Notes: generated from the letters alone by a model not told the origin. A stretch of 64,000 nt of DNA from Morchella semilibera (GCA_009192285.1 CM018604.1:4807746-4871745), one strand, 5' to 3'; positions 23,264-35,360 are shown, counted from the first letter of the stretch. Made by a program: numbers and translations.

Positions 23264-26200
23264 ATGGGGAGCGTCATAGCCGTCCTACAAGAAAAGTATA
23301 ACTTCCCAGCACCCTCGGAGGAAACGAGGGAGCTTCCCTATGTGGAAAAGTTGAGGAGACTTGTAGAATTGAGTCCGCATGGGGTAAAAGATGCTTTGGA
23401 CACTCTCGAAGCCGTATCAAACGAGTCAGGGAAAAGATGGTCAGGCAGAGATGGAACACGAAGGCTGCTAGCAGAGTTTGATAATATATTGGAGCTTGAG
23501 TTATCTACGTTCATTGAGCTTTCGAGTGATAGGGATATGTCGCTGCTGCCGCTGGTGGGATGGAGTGGGTGTCTGACAGGCAGCAGGCAAAAGGACTGTC
23601 GACGAACGCCGCTGTCGCCCGCTGAGGATGTGTACGAGGGTTATGAGAGAACGATAATTGACACAGATTCGGATGATGAATCGTTTCATTCTTGCTCCAC
23701 AACGCCACCACCATCAAAGCATACTCAAAAGAGACCTGCACTAAATACCAGCTTATCCTCCGCTTCCACATCCTCCACTCTCCCCTTCACTTCGCCCTCG
23801 ATCCTAGAACTAAATCAGCGCGGCAATGGAAGTACCATCCAAGCTTTTCAAAGATCCCACCGAACGGAAAATATATATCCTGTTCTCAAGACCCCCCAGA
23901 AAACACCACATCTCCGCCAATCGGGATCTAGAGAGCATAGGCATAGGTTGCAGCAGCTATCTAAACAATCCCCCAAGGTGGTGCCTAGAACAGACCGGAG
24001 CTTCCACGCATCACAAAGCCCAAGCAAAATAGGGGAGGACTATAGCCCCCCTAAAAGTTTTGAAGCCTTTGAGGATTCTCAAATTGCGGGGTGCAGTACT
24101 GACAAATCGGAAACTCGACCTCCATGTGATCTATCCGTGATCTTAGGGCAGGCTGGCAGGAATGGGGGTCTGGATAGTGGAGGAGCAGACATCGCTTATG
24201 AGATTGATGAAGCTATTCTTCAGAAGCAGGTGGATGAATCAAGGGAAGGTTCCTACCCATACTTGCCAATGAAAGCTTCAATTGATGAGGGTGAAGCAGC
24301 CTATAATGCTGTTATTGGGCAGCAGGAGGGGGAGGGGGCTCCTTCTGTAGAGTCCATGGGGGATTTCAATGATAATGATGATGACGAAGACCTATATGGG
24401 ACAATAGATATTCACGAGGTTGAGAGTAAGTCCACCCCATGCCAAATATCTTCAAAGGAAACATTCGTACACATGTTTTATTTATTTGTACGATCTTCCG
24501 CCCCCCAAGTATATTTTTGGCATCATTTTGATAAAATATACCCTCTAGTTGGACTTATGTAAGATTTCTTCTAATATTGAATCTTTCAATAGACCTTCCT
24601 GCTTTGAGTCCCGCGGCACACCCCTTACCATCCCATCATTTCGCTGTACAGTACGAAGCCACCCGGGTAGCTCTGGCCCGGAAAATTCCACCGGACAATG
24701 CCATCATTTGTAGCTATCTCAACGAATATTGCGATGATATCTTCAGCGCAGAGGGGTACTGTGACAAGTGGGAGATCTTGACTCGGTTCCACCCGGGCGC
24801 AAAGAATCTAGGACGGACCAGCGAAGCTATTTGGACTAGTCTGAAGTCTGAATCTGGATGGTCTGATAATGTTTACCTGACTGGATCGGTCAAGTTTGGC
24901 CGACCAAAACCAGGATTGGAGTCTAAGATTCCTTTGGAAATTACACTAAACCCATTACAAAAGACCCGAGGAAATCGATTTTTTAATAGATTTGGATCTG
25001 ATAGATTTCTGACTCTTGAACTCCCCTCCTCCCAAGGGCTCTCAGGAGTCGATGCTGAAAAGGGGCGCAGTCAGATTATTGCATGGCTTGCGGAGGAAGA
25101 GTTAAAACTATTGAATCGAACGTGGAAGGTTTTTTACATCAAGAATGGTCGCAATAATAGGGGCAAAAGCGAAACTGAGTCTTCCAACCAAGCTATCTTT
25201 TTCGCCATAGAAGGTGTTGGGATTGGGGAAGGCCTCGGTGAGGAGGAGTTACAGGTATTGGGATTTAAGGATGATAAGAGGAAGCTCAGGCATGAAATGA
25301 GCGCCCAAGAATTACTGGGGTGGCACATACCTCTTGAAGTAAATATGGACGAGAAAGTTTCGAAGATTTGGTCGAGGATAAGTTTAGGTTAGTACCATGT
25401 CTAGACCTGTTGATATCATACTGAAACTCTTAAGGATTCTCTGATGGGATCCCTACCGTGACCGTCAATCCCTCATTGATTGAGTTTGTCAGGGATTTCA
25501 AATCACCTATCAATATGGTGATGGATGACGGCTGTTCTGTTATCTCTCCAGCGCTAATGGGGATGGTTCGCCAGAAGCTTGGTGCTGACCTAACACCAAC
25601 GGCTGTCCAAGCGCGTATAGGTGGCGCCAAAGGTGTATGGATGGTGGATCCTGACGGTGATTGGGACTCAAATGAGCTCTATATCAAAATTACGGATTCA
25701 CAATTGAAATACAAGGGATTTGACAATGATGAAGACTGGGCAAGGTTGACCTTGGATGTCCTTGATTCATCGCACGACCCAATGCCATCTAGGGTCAACA
25801 CCCAATTGATCCCGATTCTTGTTAATCGCGGCGTGCCATTTTCGGTAATGAGAGAGGTTCTGGAAGAACATTTGGAGGGGGACCTGAAGGAACTCTTCCA
25901 GATAATCGATGAACCCATCTCTTTACGAAAGTGGTTGTACGACCGCGGAGGGCTGGCAAGAGAACGGGCTCGTTCGAGAAATATGGTAACCTGTGGCTCT
26001 CTCCCAGAGAGTTTTGAGGAGAGAGCCATACTTATGCTTGAAGTAAGACCGAATTCTCCCATATAGTTGCATTTGAGATTAATAGCTTTTATAGAGTGGG
26101 TTTTCGGTACGTGGGTGCGAGATGCTATGGTTTATTGTCCTATTTATCATCAAACAGTACCTGGATGACCTGAAGAGCAAACTGCGTATCAGAGTTCCCC

Positions 26201-27671
26201 ATTCCACGCGGCTATTTTGTGTGGCAGACCCAACACGCACATTGGAGGAGGGTGAGGTATCCCTAAGGTTTTCCAATGGGATTCTAGACCCAAAAACTAT
26301 GAGACGGAGGACTATCATACTTGGTGATATACTTGTAGCGCGAAATCCAGCTCATCTACCTTCAGATATACAGAAAGTGAGCATTCTAGACCCTAGTCAA
26401 ATTATCACCAATCTAATTGAGGAATTGTAGGTCAAAGCAGTCGATGTTTTGGACTATCACTCTCCGAAGATGAGAAACTTACAAGATGTTATCGTCTTTT
26501 CTGTTAAGGGCGATACGAGTCTTGCATCTTTACTTTCGGGGGGAGATTACGATGGTGATAAAGTGAGGACTTTTGTTCTAATTTTATTGTGTCACACCGC
26601 TAATCCTTGTATGCTCATGGTAACCAGCCTTGGGTTTGTTGGGATGAGCGCATAGTAGGGCCCTTTAAAAACGGCGACATAGTCTCCGACCAGGATCGTG
26701 AGCTCATCCTTGAGGGTGATTTTGAAAAGTCAAGTCAAAGGATGGCAGACCTAAAGCCACATGTACCTGGCTTTTTTAACCGCTTCCTGACGGTTGGGAT
26801 AGCCAACACTCTCGAGCAGAGCTTCCTGGGGCTTTGCACCAGTGCATGGGAGAGGATTTGCTACCGGAATGATATTTCCGACCCCGGTGCCATCAGATTG
26901 GCAATAATGTGCTCCTTCCTGGTGGATGCACCAAAACAGGGACTATCTATCCGTGCCACAACAAAGGAGGAAATAAAAAAACTCTTGAGACTTCCACGCC
27001 CTGCTTGGAAAGACCCTAAAAATAGTGAAGGTCGTTTGGAAACTAGTACGAACGTGATTGATCAATTACACTTCGTTGCTGAGCAGAAAGTGGAGGAAAT
27101 GAAAATTGCCCTAAACGATCTTAAGAGGCCTGTTTATGACCCGATGCCAGCGAAACTCTATCGCGAAGTGGTGAATCTAGCGGATGCGGAGACAGGGAGG
27201 CCACTAAGGAAAGTACTTGAGCATCTCTTGCTAGAGTTGGATGGGGTGCATGAGTTATGGAAGAAATTATCAAGGCCTGATAAAAGTAGAAAGTTTAATA
27301 GTGCAGCGATTTCAAGTTGTTACAGCAAGTTCACGAAGATAATGCCTCCAGAGGATTTACTCAAGGACCCTGTCATCAGTTGTTTGGTGCTGGGCGCAGA
27401 TTCCCATTTTTCGTCCTGGAGTCTACTCAGAGCTTCCACAGCATGGTATAAGTGGCATCTTATAGCTCATGTTTTTTTGTGGGATATGGCAGGTCGTGAG
27501 ATTTGTTTTATCAAATCCCAGGCAGCGAGAAGAGGGTCTGAATTTGGTCCACGAGCTATGATTGAAGAAATGTATATACCCCTGAAGACAATGTGGGGGT
27601 ACGAGGGGACAAAAAAAAAAAACCTAGATGCAGGTGAGGATGATGATGACGATGAATATGATGGATTGTAG
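23264..27671 (+). CDS. Cellular RNA-dependent RNA polymerase (QDE-1/SAD-1 family)
   Basis: Six exons: 23264-24425, 24593-25387, 25435-26042, 26095-26376, 26431-26562 and 26628-27671. All five introns are GT-AG and phase-consistent, giving 1,340 residues. The N-terminal ~390 residues are Ser/Pro-rich and acidic. The RdRP domain follows, with RIGGAKGVWMVDPDGDW, a VKAVDVLDYHSPKMRNLQDVIVFSVKG-type segment and the catalytic DYDGD loop at residues 988-992. The three aspartates bind the catalytic metal in this two-barrel family. The splice after DYDGDK joins exactly to PWVCWDERIVG, as in homologues. These enzymes make double-stranded RNA for quelling or meiotic silencing. It converges on UBC7. The start is the first in-frame ATG; a small extra upstream exon cannot be excluded. 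Confidence 0.9.
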
Positions 27672-27824
27672 TGACTAATCATAATTAGCCCTGTAAGTTT
27701 TCCTCTTACCTCACACTGAATATGAATACAAATCAATTAACAGTCATCAGATACAGCGCCATGATTCTATGAACCCCCCATTGAATGGCCTTTCCACACA
27801 ACAAAAAAAAAACGGGTTGTAATC
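27672..27824. other. Convergent 3' spacer between RdRP and UBC7
   Basis: 153 bp that must contain the 3' ends of both transcripts. An A9 run lies near 27803. Nothing else recognised. Confidence 0.5.
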
Positions 27825-28432
27825 TCATAGTCCCAAAACCTTCCTAGCGCATTGTCTAACGCGCCTGCCATATTCCTGTTTGTTATCCCTCCAGATCTTT
27901 GAGGCGTCAATATTCGCCCCACTCTCATCATTCGGCTCGGCAAGCATGCTCATCACACTAATGAGTATTTTTTCGACACTTTGGATAGGCGACCAGCGTT
28001 CGCTAGCATCTTCATATTGGTTCGGATCGTCACCAGGTGAATGCAAAATCGAGATGCATACGGTGCCGTCCTTGTAAACGTTGGGATGGAACATCTCACA
28101 GGTAAACTTCATTTTGGGGGGGTTTAATGGGTAGTCCTAGTCATGCATGAATAGAAATTTATATTAGCTTTAGTGCGTTTATGCTGTACCCTCGTCCCTC
28201 TGTGCTGTGGGGTCCTTCAGATCCGAGTGTAAGTGTGACATACTTTTGGAAAGCTTAGCGTCGCTGGAAAGACACCACCCTCAAAGGGGGTTTCGTCGGG
28301 GCCTTGTATCAAGCACTCCCATTCAAAAAGATTTGATTCGTCGACAGGGCCGGCGACGATACCCTCAGGCGACTCCCTAAGTAAGGACTTGTATTCTTTG
28401 AGAAGACGTTTGTTGGCTGCGGCAAACGACAT
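27825..28432 (-). CDS. UBC7: Ubiquitin-conjugating enzyme E2, UBC7/UBE2G2 type
   Basis: Two exons, 28432-28244 and 28136-27825, with a 107-nt GTATGT...TAG intron. They join as [16 protein letters not shown] to give 166 residues, close to the 165 of yeast and human orthologues. The UBC fold is complete: the HPN motif at 80-82, the catalytic Cys90 in VCISILH, and the acidic-loop insertion after it ([16 protein letters not shown]) that marks the UBC7/UBE2G subgroup. In the family, this E2 passes ubiquitin to ER-associated degradation ligases. A Met 15 codons upstream (28477) is in frame, but the shorter start fits homologues. It is convergent with the RdRP gene. Confidence 0.94.
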
Positions 28433-29026
28433 GTTGGTGATGGCAATCAACGAGTATGTTGAGGTGATGAAGCTCAAGGCTTGTTAGTTGTGGGCGTTTG
28501 ATCACGTGGGATACAGTCATTAGTAATCAACAAGATGAATCCACCAGGGTTAGGGTTCGCCTGTTGGCCGTTGCCAGGTTTGAACTCCTAATAATGGCGG
28601 GAAGCTAAAAATTCTATTGTGATAGCGGGAAGATGCCGGAAAACATCAACATCTTGCGACTTTACTTAGAAATAGCTTATGAAGGCTCATAATATAAATC
28701 CACCCCAACCCTTCTCAAGTTATTGATTGAACCATTTTATTGACCGCAGGCGCTGACCCGGCGCAATAGCGATCCCTCAACAGCAGAAATTGATTTGGCA
28801 ACTGTCCGCTTGTTGCAACTTCAACGCCCGGGTCACTGATAGTTGATGGACTGCTAATATGTAATCACCCCTGCGTCCCGGCGTTCCTTAGACTACCTAG
28901 GGATAGCGCGACCATGGGTATGGAAGGTATTAGTAAAGATATCATAAAAGGTTGCATGGGTTTCTGTTACGCAATGTACTACTATTGCGAGTCAAAAGTC
29001 AGGACGGAGTGCGAGGTACTATGATA
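28433..29026. other. Intergenic region upstream of UBC7
   Basis: Should contain the UBC7 promoter. No gene, tRNA or repeat recognised. It ends at the host A next to Helitron H3. Confidence 0.5.
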
Positions 29027-29117
29027 CTAGGGGTTACCACCTCGCGACCGCGAGTTGTTTAAATCCTAGGGAACAGCGGTAGCTGTAGACAATTAAATCC
29101 TCTCTCTACGATATGTA

Positions 29118-30731
29118 CAGCGGCCGGTAATAAGTCATGGGATATGCTGAATAAGCACGCCCCATCAAAAAATCTTCCCTGGGTGCGAGGGGGTAAGTCT
29201 TTATCAATTAGCAACGAAAGCACCTACAAACACTATCAATTGACGGCACTAGCATCTGCTAGCTCTATCAGTATCAGCATGATTGTACCACCTTCTCCGC
29301 TTAATAAAAAGAGGGTAGAAACTACAGAAGCACAACGGGCAAAAGTCATCACTCTCCATGAAGTCGGTTTTACCTACAACGAGATAGAGGAAAAAACAGG
29401 CATTAAGAGGAGTACCTGTTAGAATATAGTCAAGAGGGATAAGAATAGACGAAAACCCGGAAGCCTTACACCATATACTGCTAATGCACCACGATCCAGT
29501 CGGCCTGAAAAGCTCAACAGGCGAGAAAAGAGATATCTTGTATCATTAGCTAAGCGAAGCCGCCGCATGCATCTTGGGGTCCTGACCAAAAGTATCACAA
29601 CCAAAGTCTCGATGAAAACAGCACGCAAATACCTAAAACAAGCCGGTTTACACAAGCGAAGAGCAAAGCGGAAGCCGTTCCTGACGAAAGTTCACAAACT
29701 GAAGCGTGTGTTATGGTGTAAAGAGAGAAAGCATTGGAATATGGAGGAATGGGGCGAGGTGATTTGGACTGATGAGTTTCGATTCGAAGTAGGGTTCCAT
29801 GGCGGAACCTGCTGGGTTTATCGTGCTATCGATGAAGTAGATAAAGAAGAGTGTCTATTACCTTCTTTTAAGAGTGGGAGAACCTCGATCATGATTTGGG
29901 GGAGTATTCAACTAGGACATAAAGGTCCAATGGTTATTCTTCCTCGTGGAGGACTAAAAGGTATTTATTACTATAATATTTATGGTTATAAAAAATAAAC
30001 TAATCACTATTATAGGCAAAGAATATGTTAAGTTTGTTATCGAGACAGCTTTGAACCCATTTTATCAAACCCGGTATCGTGCTACCCAAGGGGCTATAGT
30101 AGTTGAGGATGGCGCACCCCCACACAGGTCAAAAGTTGCATCTGCAGCCAGAAATAAATACCATATCCAAAGAATGCCTTGGCCTGCGCAATCACCAGAT
30201 GTCAACCCTATTGAAAACCTATGGAGAATTATAAAATCTCGCATCAATAAGCAGGAGCCAAGAGTCACCACCAATGAAGCTCTCACCAAGGCTTTAAGGG
30301 AGGAGTGGGACCGGTTTGTAGCAGAAGATTTTAGGAAACTGATTGGAAGCATGCCTAAACGGGTTAAACTATGTCTTAAAAATAGAGGAGGAGCTATTCC
30401 ATATTGATTTACTTTCAAACCCGGTCTTATTTATCTATATTTAACAATTGCGCACCCTATTTGTATTTCTAGTATTTTCTCATAGGTGCTGGTAACCGCC
30501 GAGCCAATTTTGCTTTTTTCTTACTTGGTGTTTTGTATTATTACTTCTACTAGTATTCTCTATTTATATTTCATCTTATACGCATTGAAATCATCCATCA
30601 TTTGATGGTTTTTAATTGATATCATTGAAGTCTCTTCACGGTTCAATCCAAAGATTCTCCCCCTCATACATGCGGGGCGCCCAAACTGGGACATGTCTCA
30701 GGTACATCCCATGACTTATTACCGGTCGGTG
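29118..30731 (+). mobile_element. Tc1-type DNA transposon
   Basis: 1,614 bp flanked by TA (29116-29117 and 30732-30733). The terminal inverted repeats are 29118-29143 and 30706-30731, 26 bp with two mismatches, sharing CCGGTAATAAGTCATGGGAT. It carries one transposase gene and is inserted in Helitron H3. Confidence 0.93.
29144..30407 (+). pseudogene. Tc1 transposase (DD34E), broken
   Basis: A helix-turn-helix N terminus (AQRAKVITLHEVGFTYNEIEEKTGIKRST) is followed by a DDE domain: Asp in VIWTDEFRF, Asp in VVEDGAPPHRS and Glu in NPIENLW. Exactly 34 residues separate the last two, which is the Tc1 signature. One in-frame TAG lies just after KRSTC (about 29420). One frameshift near 29985-29998 separates GGLKGIYYYN from IIGKEYVKF. 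The natural start may be the Met at 29279. The protein would cut and paste the element, but this copy is defective by two lesions only. Confidence 0.92.
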
Positions 30732-30739
30732 TACATGTA

Positions 30740-30912
30740 GTTATGGGGGCCTTCGCCCCCCCCCTTTTCCTCCGCTCCCCCCCAATTCCCATTCCCGCCA
30801 GTTAACCCCATTGCCTGCAGTCCACTCTCTACAGTTAGTTATGAGGGCCTTCGCCCCCCCCCCTCTGCTCCTCCCCCAATTCCCATCCCCGCCAGTTAAA
30901 CCCATTGCCTTG
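30740..30912. repeat. ~98-bp tandem duplication inside H3
   Basis: Two copies beginning GTTATGRGGGCCTTCGCCCCC and containing CCAATTCCCATYCCCGCCAG, GC-rich on one strand. The second copy is shorter at its end. Each start can fold as GGGGGCCTTCGCCCCC. Confidence 0.8.
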
Positions 30913-31410
30913 TAATATATGTGTTCTGGGTTGCTATGATACCTGGCTGCTGGCAGGGTAACATGCCAAGCGCGCGCGCAAAAGACCACTTTACAGTACA
31001 TAGTAGATACATGTAGTTATGACATCACAACAGTGTGCTCGATCACTGGCACTTGTAAATACTCTGCTCTGCTCTGTCTTCTGGGACATGAACCCGCAAC
31101 CACTGCCTACACTCAGACCTAAGTATGATAAAATGTTAAATAACGTTTTTGACCGGGAACCGTGTCAGACTGGGAATCGTGTCACCATGGCAAACGGGGT
31201 CAACTTGAATGACTCAACGAAGGGTTTATAAGTAAAATCTTTGATATGTAGCGGAGGAGCTCTATTTTTTGAAGTCAACAACACATCTATTAGCGTACCA
31301 TGTCTGTTTCTCAAGCTCCACACCGACAGTTTCCTACACCTGCCCAACTTCCTGAAGACTCCGAGGAGCTTGTCCAGTTAGCAATCAATGCGTTCAACGA
31401 AAAAAGAGCT

Positions 31411-31549
31411 GCATCAGCAAACTCAACTTGTGATTGGAGTCTCCCAACAGTCTCCCAGGTCTCCTGAGAGTCTCCTGAGACTCTTGGATATTTTTTGAGC
31501 CTCCTGAGGCTCAGGAGACATCAGGAGACAAATAAAGTCTTGCTGATGT
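31411..31549 (+). mobile_element. ~137-bp MITE copy B (with 2-bp duplications) in the pogo transposase
   Basis: CATCAGCAA...TTGCTGATG at 31412-31548, flanked by TG on both sides. Excising element plus one TG restores the reading KRA-DSLRQAAKEHY in frame. Confidence 0.85.
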
Positions 31550-32416
31550 GATTCACTACGTCAAGCTGCAAAAGAACATTACGCTAGTCGCGAAACAGTA
31601 AGAAGGCTTTTTAACGGAGTGCAATTCAAAAAATATGCATATGGTTCTCAGCAAATTCTCAGCCGCAATGATGAACAAACCTTACGGCTTTAGTGTATTC
31701 AGTACCATGCATGGGGATATCCAGCTAGGATTGATATGTTAAAGGATATGGCAGAAACAATTAGGCGGCGAAGGCATGAGGATGAAGGAAATATAACACC
31801 ACTTTCTCCGATCGGAAAAAACTGGTACAAGGGGTTTTTGGGATGACATAAAGGATTAAAATTAATTTATGGTCATAAGCTCGATCATGCTCATGCCATG
31901 AATAATAATCCTACAATTTTCAGCCCATATAATCAAGTTGTTACGCAGTATAGTATCACCTCGGACCGTACCTTCAATATGGATGAAAAGGGCTCTCTCT
32001 TAGGGCTTGCAAAATCATCAAAAGTGATCGTGCATGTGTCAAAAAAATACAAATTTGTTACTCAGGATGAATGGAGAGAAACAGTTACAGTTCTGGAAGC
32101 GGTGAGTGTAAATGGATTTCTCTCCCCTCCATTGATAATCTATAAAGGGTCATATCATCAGCAAGGTTGGCATCAAGATAGTAATTTGGTTCCCAGTAAT
32201 TGGAGATTTTCTTACTCTTCGACAGGATGGACTAATGAATTTTTCTGTCTTGATTGGTTAAAATACAACTTTGATCTTCCTACCCGTCATCTACTTAATG
32301 ATCCATTCTATTACCGTCTTCTCCTCTTAGATGGTAACAATTCTCATATCACATGGCAGTTTATCGAGTAGTGTCTCAATAATAAAATTACAGCATTGTG
32401 TTTACCTCCGTATTCT

Positions 32417-32833
32417 AATCTCAAGGAGGGGGTGGCAGTGTAGCTTTGTTCCACAGGGCACGAGTGGTGACAGCGATACGACCCAAGTATAGGGGAGGTA
32501 TGGAGAAGAAATCGAACGGGCAGCGATAGTCACTTAAAGAAATAGAGACTATAAAGTATATTGAATACTAGTTACAGAAGACCTTGCGTAGAGAAGAAAG
32601 AAAGAGAAAGGAAAAGTACAGAGGTCGGCTCCGTTGCCTCCTTTATATACCCAACACCCCATTACCAAGACTGACTCATACTTCCGCGTAACCCCAACCA
32701 TGACTCATTCCTTTGTGTAACAGAAACCCATAGAACCTTTTATGACTCATCTTTCTCCTTATCCCCGCGATAACCCCAGTCCTTCCACTCCCAACCCGAT
32801 CCGTTCTCCCAATCCATAGTATCCATGAAATCT
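32417..32833 (-). mobile_element. LTR-like insert (family C)
   Basis: Interrupts the pogo DDE domain between PPYS and THLLQPLDV. It contains TGTAGC...TCTACA ends (32439-32836) on the plus strand, and a polypurine-like tract (CAAGGAGGGGGTGGCAG) lies just left. On the minus strand it shows LTR architecture: TTCTATGGGTTTCTGT, TGAGTCAT, TATATAAAGG and pyrimidine-rich sequence. Possible imperfect duplication ATTCT/AATCT. Boundaries are approximate. Confidence 0.6.
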
Positions 32834-33341
32834 ACACATCTCCTACAACCACTTGATGTCGGTGTCTTTTTCACCCTCCAATCACTATTATGGATAAGAG
32901 GTAGCTGATATGGTCCGTCAAGGGATTACTGGTATCGGAAAGCTATTATTCTTACAACGATTTATACGGTCTCAAGAGAAAACCATGAAACTATCAATAA
33001 TAAAAAATTCTTTCATGGAAGCTTGACTCATTCCCTTTTCCCCCGAAAAAGTACTTAACAAGTCACCAAACTATCAAATTTCAACTACACTTTCCTCACA
33101 ATCAACTGAAACAGAATCAATCATGACTGAAAGTCACAAACATCCTTCCACACCCCGTAAATCAAAGGAAATCCAGGGGCACTTATATTATATATTTGAG
33201 GACTTAGAAGAGCGGTTGCTGGAAGAAATTCCTACACTAACAAAAGTCAGAATAGAACAACTGAGACAGTTCCTGGAACGATCAATTGCTGAAAATGCAC
33301 TCCGTACCGAATCAATAGTGCAGCTTAGGAATGCAAACAGA

Positions 33342-33971
33342 ATTCCCGGCGTCTTGCCATTGGTTCTAAAGGTTCAGTAGGCAAAGCGCTGATGTGGCTA
33401 ACGGAGAAATGTTAAGCGAGGGGGGAATGCGATAAGGTGGAGGTATCGTTATTAGGTTCCATGGGATTCTATGGTGTAATAGATTTGTAAAATATTTAGA
33501 GAACATGGTGGGGAGGAATACGAGATGTGATTGCGATGGATTTCTATAGGTTTCTATGGAGGAAGGTAAGAGTTATAGCGGATTGACGGAGGAGAGTGTT
33601 AAATACTAGGGGAAGACTTTTTCTTTATTCTTTCTTTCTTTTCCCTCTGTCTCTTCTTCCTGTAATCTCGGTACATAGGAATATACCTCTATTTTCGGTC
33701 ATAGTCCTCTTAACCTCGTAATCTATTTTCGGTAACGAGAAAACCCATAGTACCTGTCATCGTTATCGTTGAGGTCCATCTGATCCTCACCTCCTCGACC
33801 CTGTGCTCTTCTGCCTCTGCTCTTGCCTTTGCCCTCGCATGTGCCTATACTTGTGCCTGCCCAGTAATGTGCCTGCCCACATCAGTTTTCTTGTAGAGTG
33901 GACTATTCTCCTTAAGTCCTTCTGCATGATTATTTTCTTCTGCTACCTTACCTCCTAGTTACTCCGTCACA
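33342..33971 (+). repeat. Family A 5' LTR of gypsy-2 (A7)
   Basis: Diverged LTR starting ATTCCCGGCGTCTTGCCA and ending TTACTCCGTCACA. It is followed by TTAAGACGAGACCAC, the same internal start as gypsy-1. Confidence 0.85.
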
Positions 33972-34037
33972 TTAAGACGAGACCACTTCTACTCGACTGG
34001 TACAGTACAAATTCCTCTACCATAGTCACAGTTTACC

Positions 34038-35190
34038 ATGATCTCCCCAGCCACCAATGCATTTAACTATCAAAAGCTCCATACGGATCTCAAAAAGTTC
34101 TTTGTCGGTCACCTTAAGGTGAACCCCAATGCAAAGGAAGAAATGGAGTAAGCCTATGGCTTCCTCCAAAGGGCCTACAGGGGGGTCGGGCAGGATATGA
34201 TCGATCTTACTACCTACCATTCCGAAACAGAACAAAACCAGGCCGAGTTCCATAAAGAAACCCAGGGACTACGAGTTAAGATCAAGAAGCTGTAAGAAGG
34301 AGTCAAGGAATGTCTAGTGGATCTCCATGACGATTTAACTAAAGCGGCCAAATCTAAGAAATTTCCCCACCCTGAAAAGTATCGAGGTGACCGAAGGGGC
34401 TTGAGGATGTTACAGAGGCAGCTACAGGTTAAGCTCACTGCCAGCCTTGATCGGTTTCCCACTTCTGCTCAACAAATTGCCTCTTCTATATCTTGATTGG
34501 AGGGGCGTGCGGCGGATGAATTTCTTGCATATATTTCAAATGACTGTATTGCTTTAGATATTATGGAGGAGTTTTTTGAAATTTTGGATAATGATTTTGG
34601 GGATCTAGTTTGTGCCGCCACCGTGGCCTGTAATTTGAGGGAGAATAGTCAACGTCAACGCCCATTCTGAGAGTACTTTGCATAGTTTTAGCAGTATCCT
34701 GCCGACTCTGAGTTCAACAAGGCTGCCAAGATTGAGTTTCTACTAGAAAAACTTAACCATGACTTAATGGCTATGATGATTCAGAATGAATCTCCAATGA
34801 CAATTAAGGAGTGCGGGCTCCCGCTCCAATGACTTGATAACAAACAACGAGCATTGCAGGCGAAGATGGAGCTATTTAGATTTCATACTCCTAGCGGCCC
34901 TGCCCCTAGTCCCTTTGTCCCTCGCCCACCTGTTGTATCAGCAACATGCTTAGTCATATGGGGACCACCACTACCACTGAAGAACACGGCATCAGTAACC
35001 CAATCTTCATACACCCCTGTAGGAGCTGTTCCTATGGATTCGTCTAATAGTTGTCGTCGTCTAGATCTGAAGGAAAGGGAAGTCCGGCGTGTTAAGAATT
35101 GTAGTTATTATTGTAGAGAGATTGGACATTTGGTAAGGGAGTGCCCTCGCTCATCTTCAGGAAGGGCTCCACTTGGGATAAGTGGAGTAT
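34038..35190 (+). pseudogene. gypsy-2 gag
   Basis: Aligns to gypsy-1 gag from the same ATG position after the LTR, but is broken by many stops (for example within the first 150 codons and near 34490). The Pro-rich linker and zinc knuckle are at about 34855-35160. The first Cys of the knuckle is displaced (NCSYYC), though GHLVREC is retained. Confidence 0.8.
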
Positions 35191-35252
35191 GATTAGAAAT
35201 AAGGAAGGAAAAGAGGAGGAAGTAGGATCAGAGAAGAAAGAGTCAAAAGATT

Positions 35253-35360
35253 CATGAGCAAGGTTTTACAAGTCTCAGGAGATTACAGGGATCTCAGGAG
35301 ACTCAGGAGACTGTCAGGCGACTCAGGAGACTCCAGTCACAAATGGTAAAGCTTGCTGAT
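35253..35360 (-). mobile_element. MITE fragment, shortened copy (C')
   Basis: Same family as the 137-bp MITE but about 107 bp, ending AGCTTGCTGAT. It lies in reverse orientation directly against copy C, giving a head-to-head pair. Confidence 0.7.

Larger units (their letters stand above)
29027..31007 (-). mobile_element. Non-autonomous Helitron H3 carrying a Tc1 element
   Basis: Minus-orientation Helitron. The 3' end (CTAG at 29030-29027 with hairpin 29041-29054) and the 5' end (TCTACTATGTACT starting at 31007) both match H1/H2, with host T and A in the correct places. Without the nested Tc1 (1,614 bp plus TA) it is only ~365 bp and has no RepHel gene. It contains two copies of a ~98-bp GC-rich unit (30740-30837, 30838-about 30912). 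Confidence 0.88.
31143..33341 (+). mobile_element. pogo/Fot1-like transposon, right end lost
   Basis: The left end is TA followed by ACGTTTTTGACCGGGAA (from 31143), which resembles the ends of the MITE at 58723-59088. It encodes a DDE_1-superfamily transposase with Psq/CENP-B-type N terminus. It is interrupted by MITE copy B (31412-31548) and an LTR-like insert (32417-32833), and it is cut at about 33341 by the gypsy-2 5' LTR. Confidence 0.78.
31300..33341 (+). pseudogene. pogo/Fot1 transposase, multiply interrupted
   Basis: Reads MSVSQAPHRQFPTPAQ... through a helix-turn-helix (LRQAAKEHYASRETVRRLFNG, joined across the MITE). The DDE core has FNMDEKG (first Asp) and LLLDGNNSH (second Asp). 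LLQPLDVGVF (third Asp) lies beyond an LTR insert at 32417-32833. The C-terminal tail is of the TPRKSKEIQ...LLEEIPTLTKVRIEQLRQF type at about 33141-33330. In-frame stops occur near 31690, 31845 and 32370, and there are further stops after the last Asp. The order and motifs are clear; it is not functional. Confidence 0.85.

Noticed and set aside
28570-28600. tRNA-like B box (GGTTTGAACTCC)
   Set aside because: Spacing and flanks do not form a T-arm, and no A box or acceptor stem is present.
21708-29026. Capture of RdRP and UBC7 by a Helitron lying between two Helitron 3' ends
   Set aside because: H2 and H3 each have their own complete 5' and 3' ends outside this interval and face in opposite directions, so the genes are ordinary host DNA.
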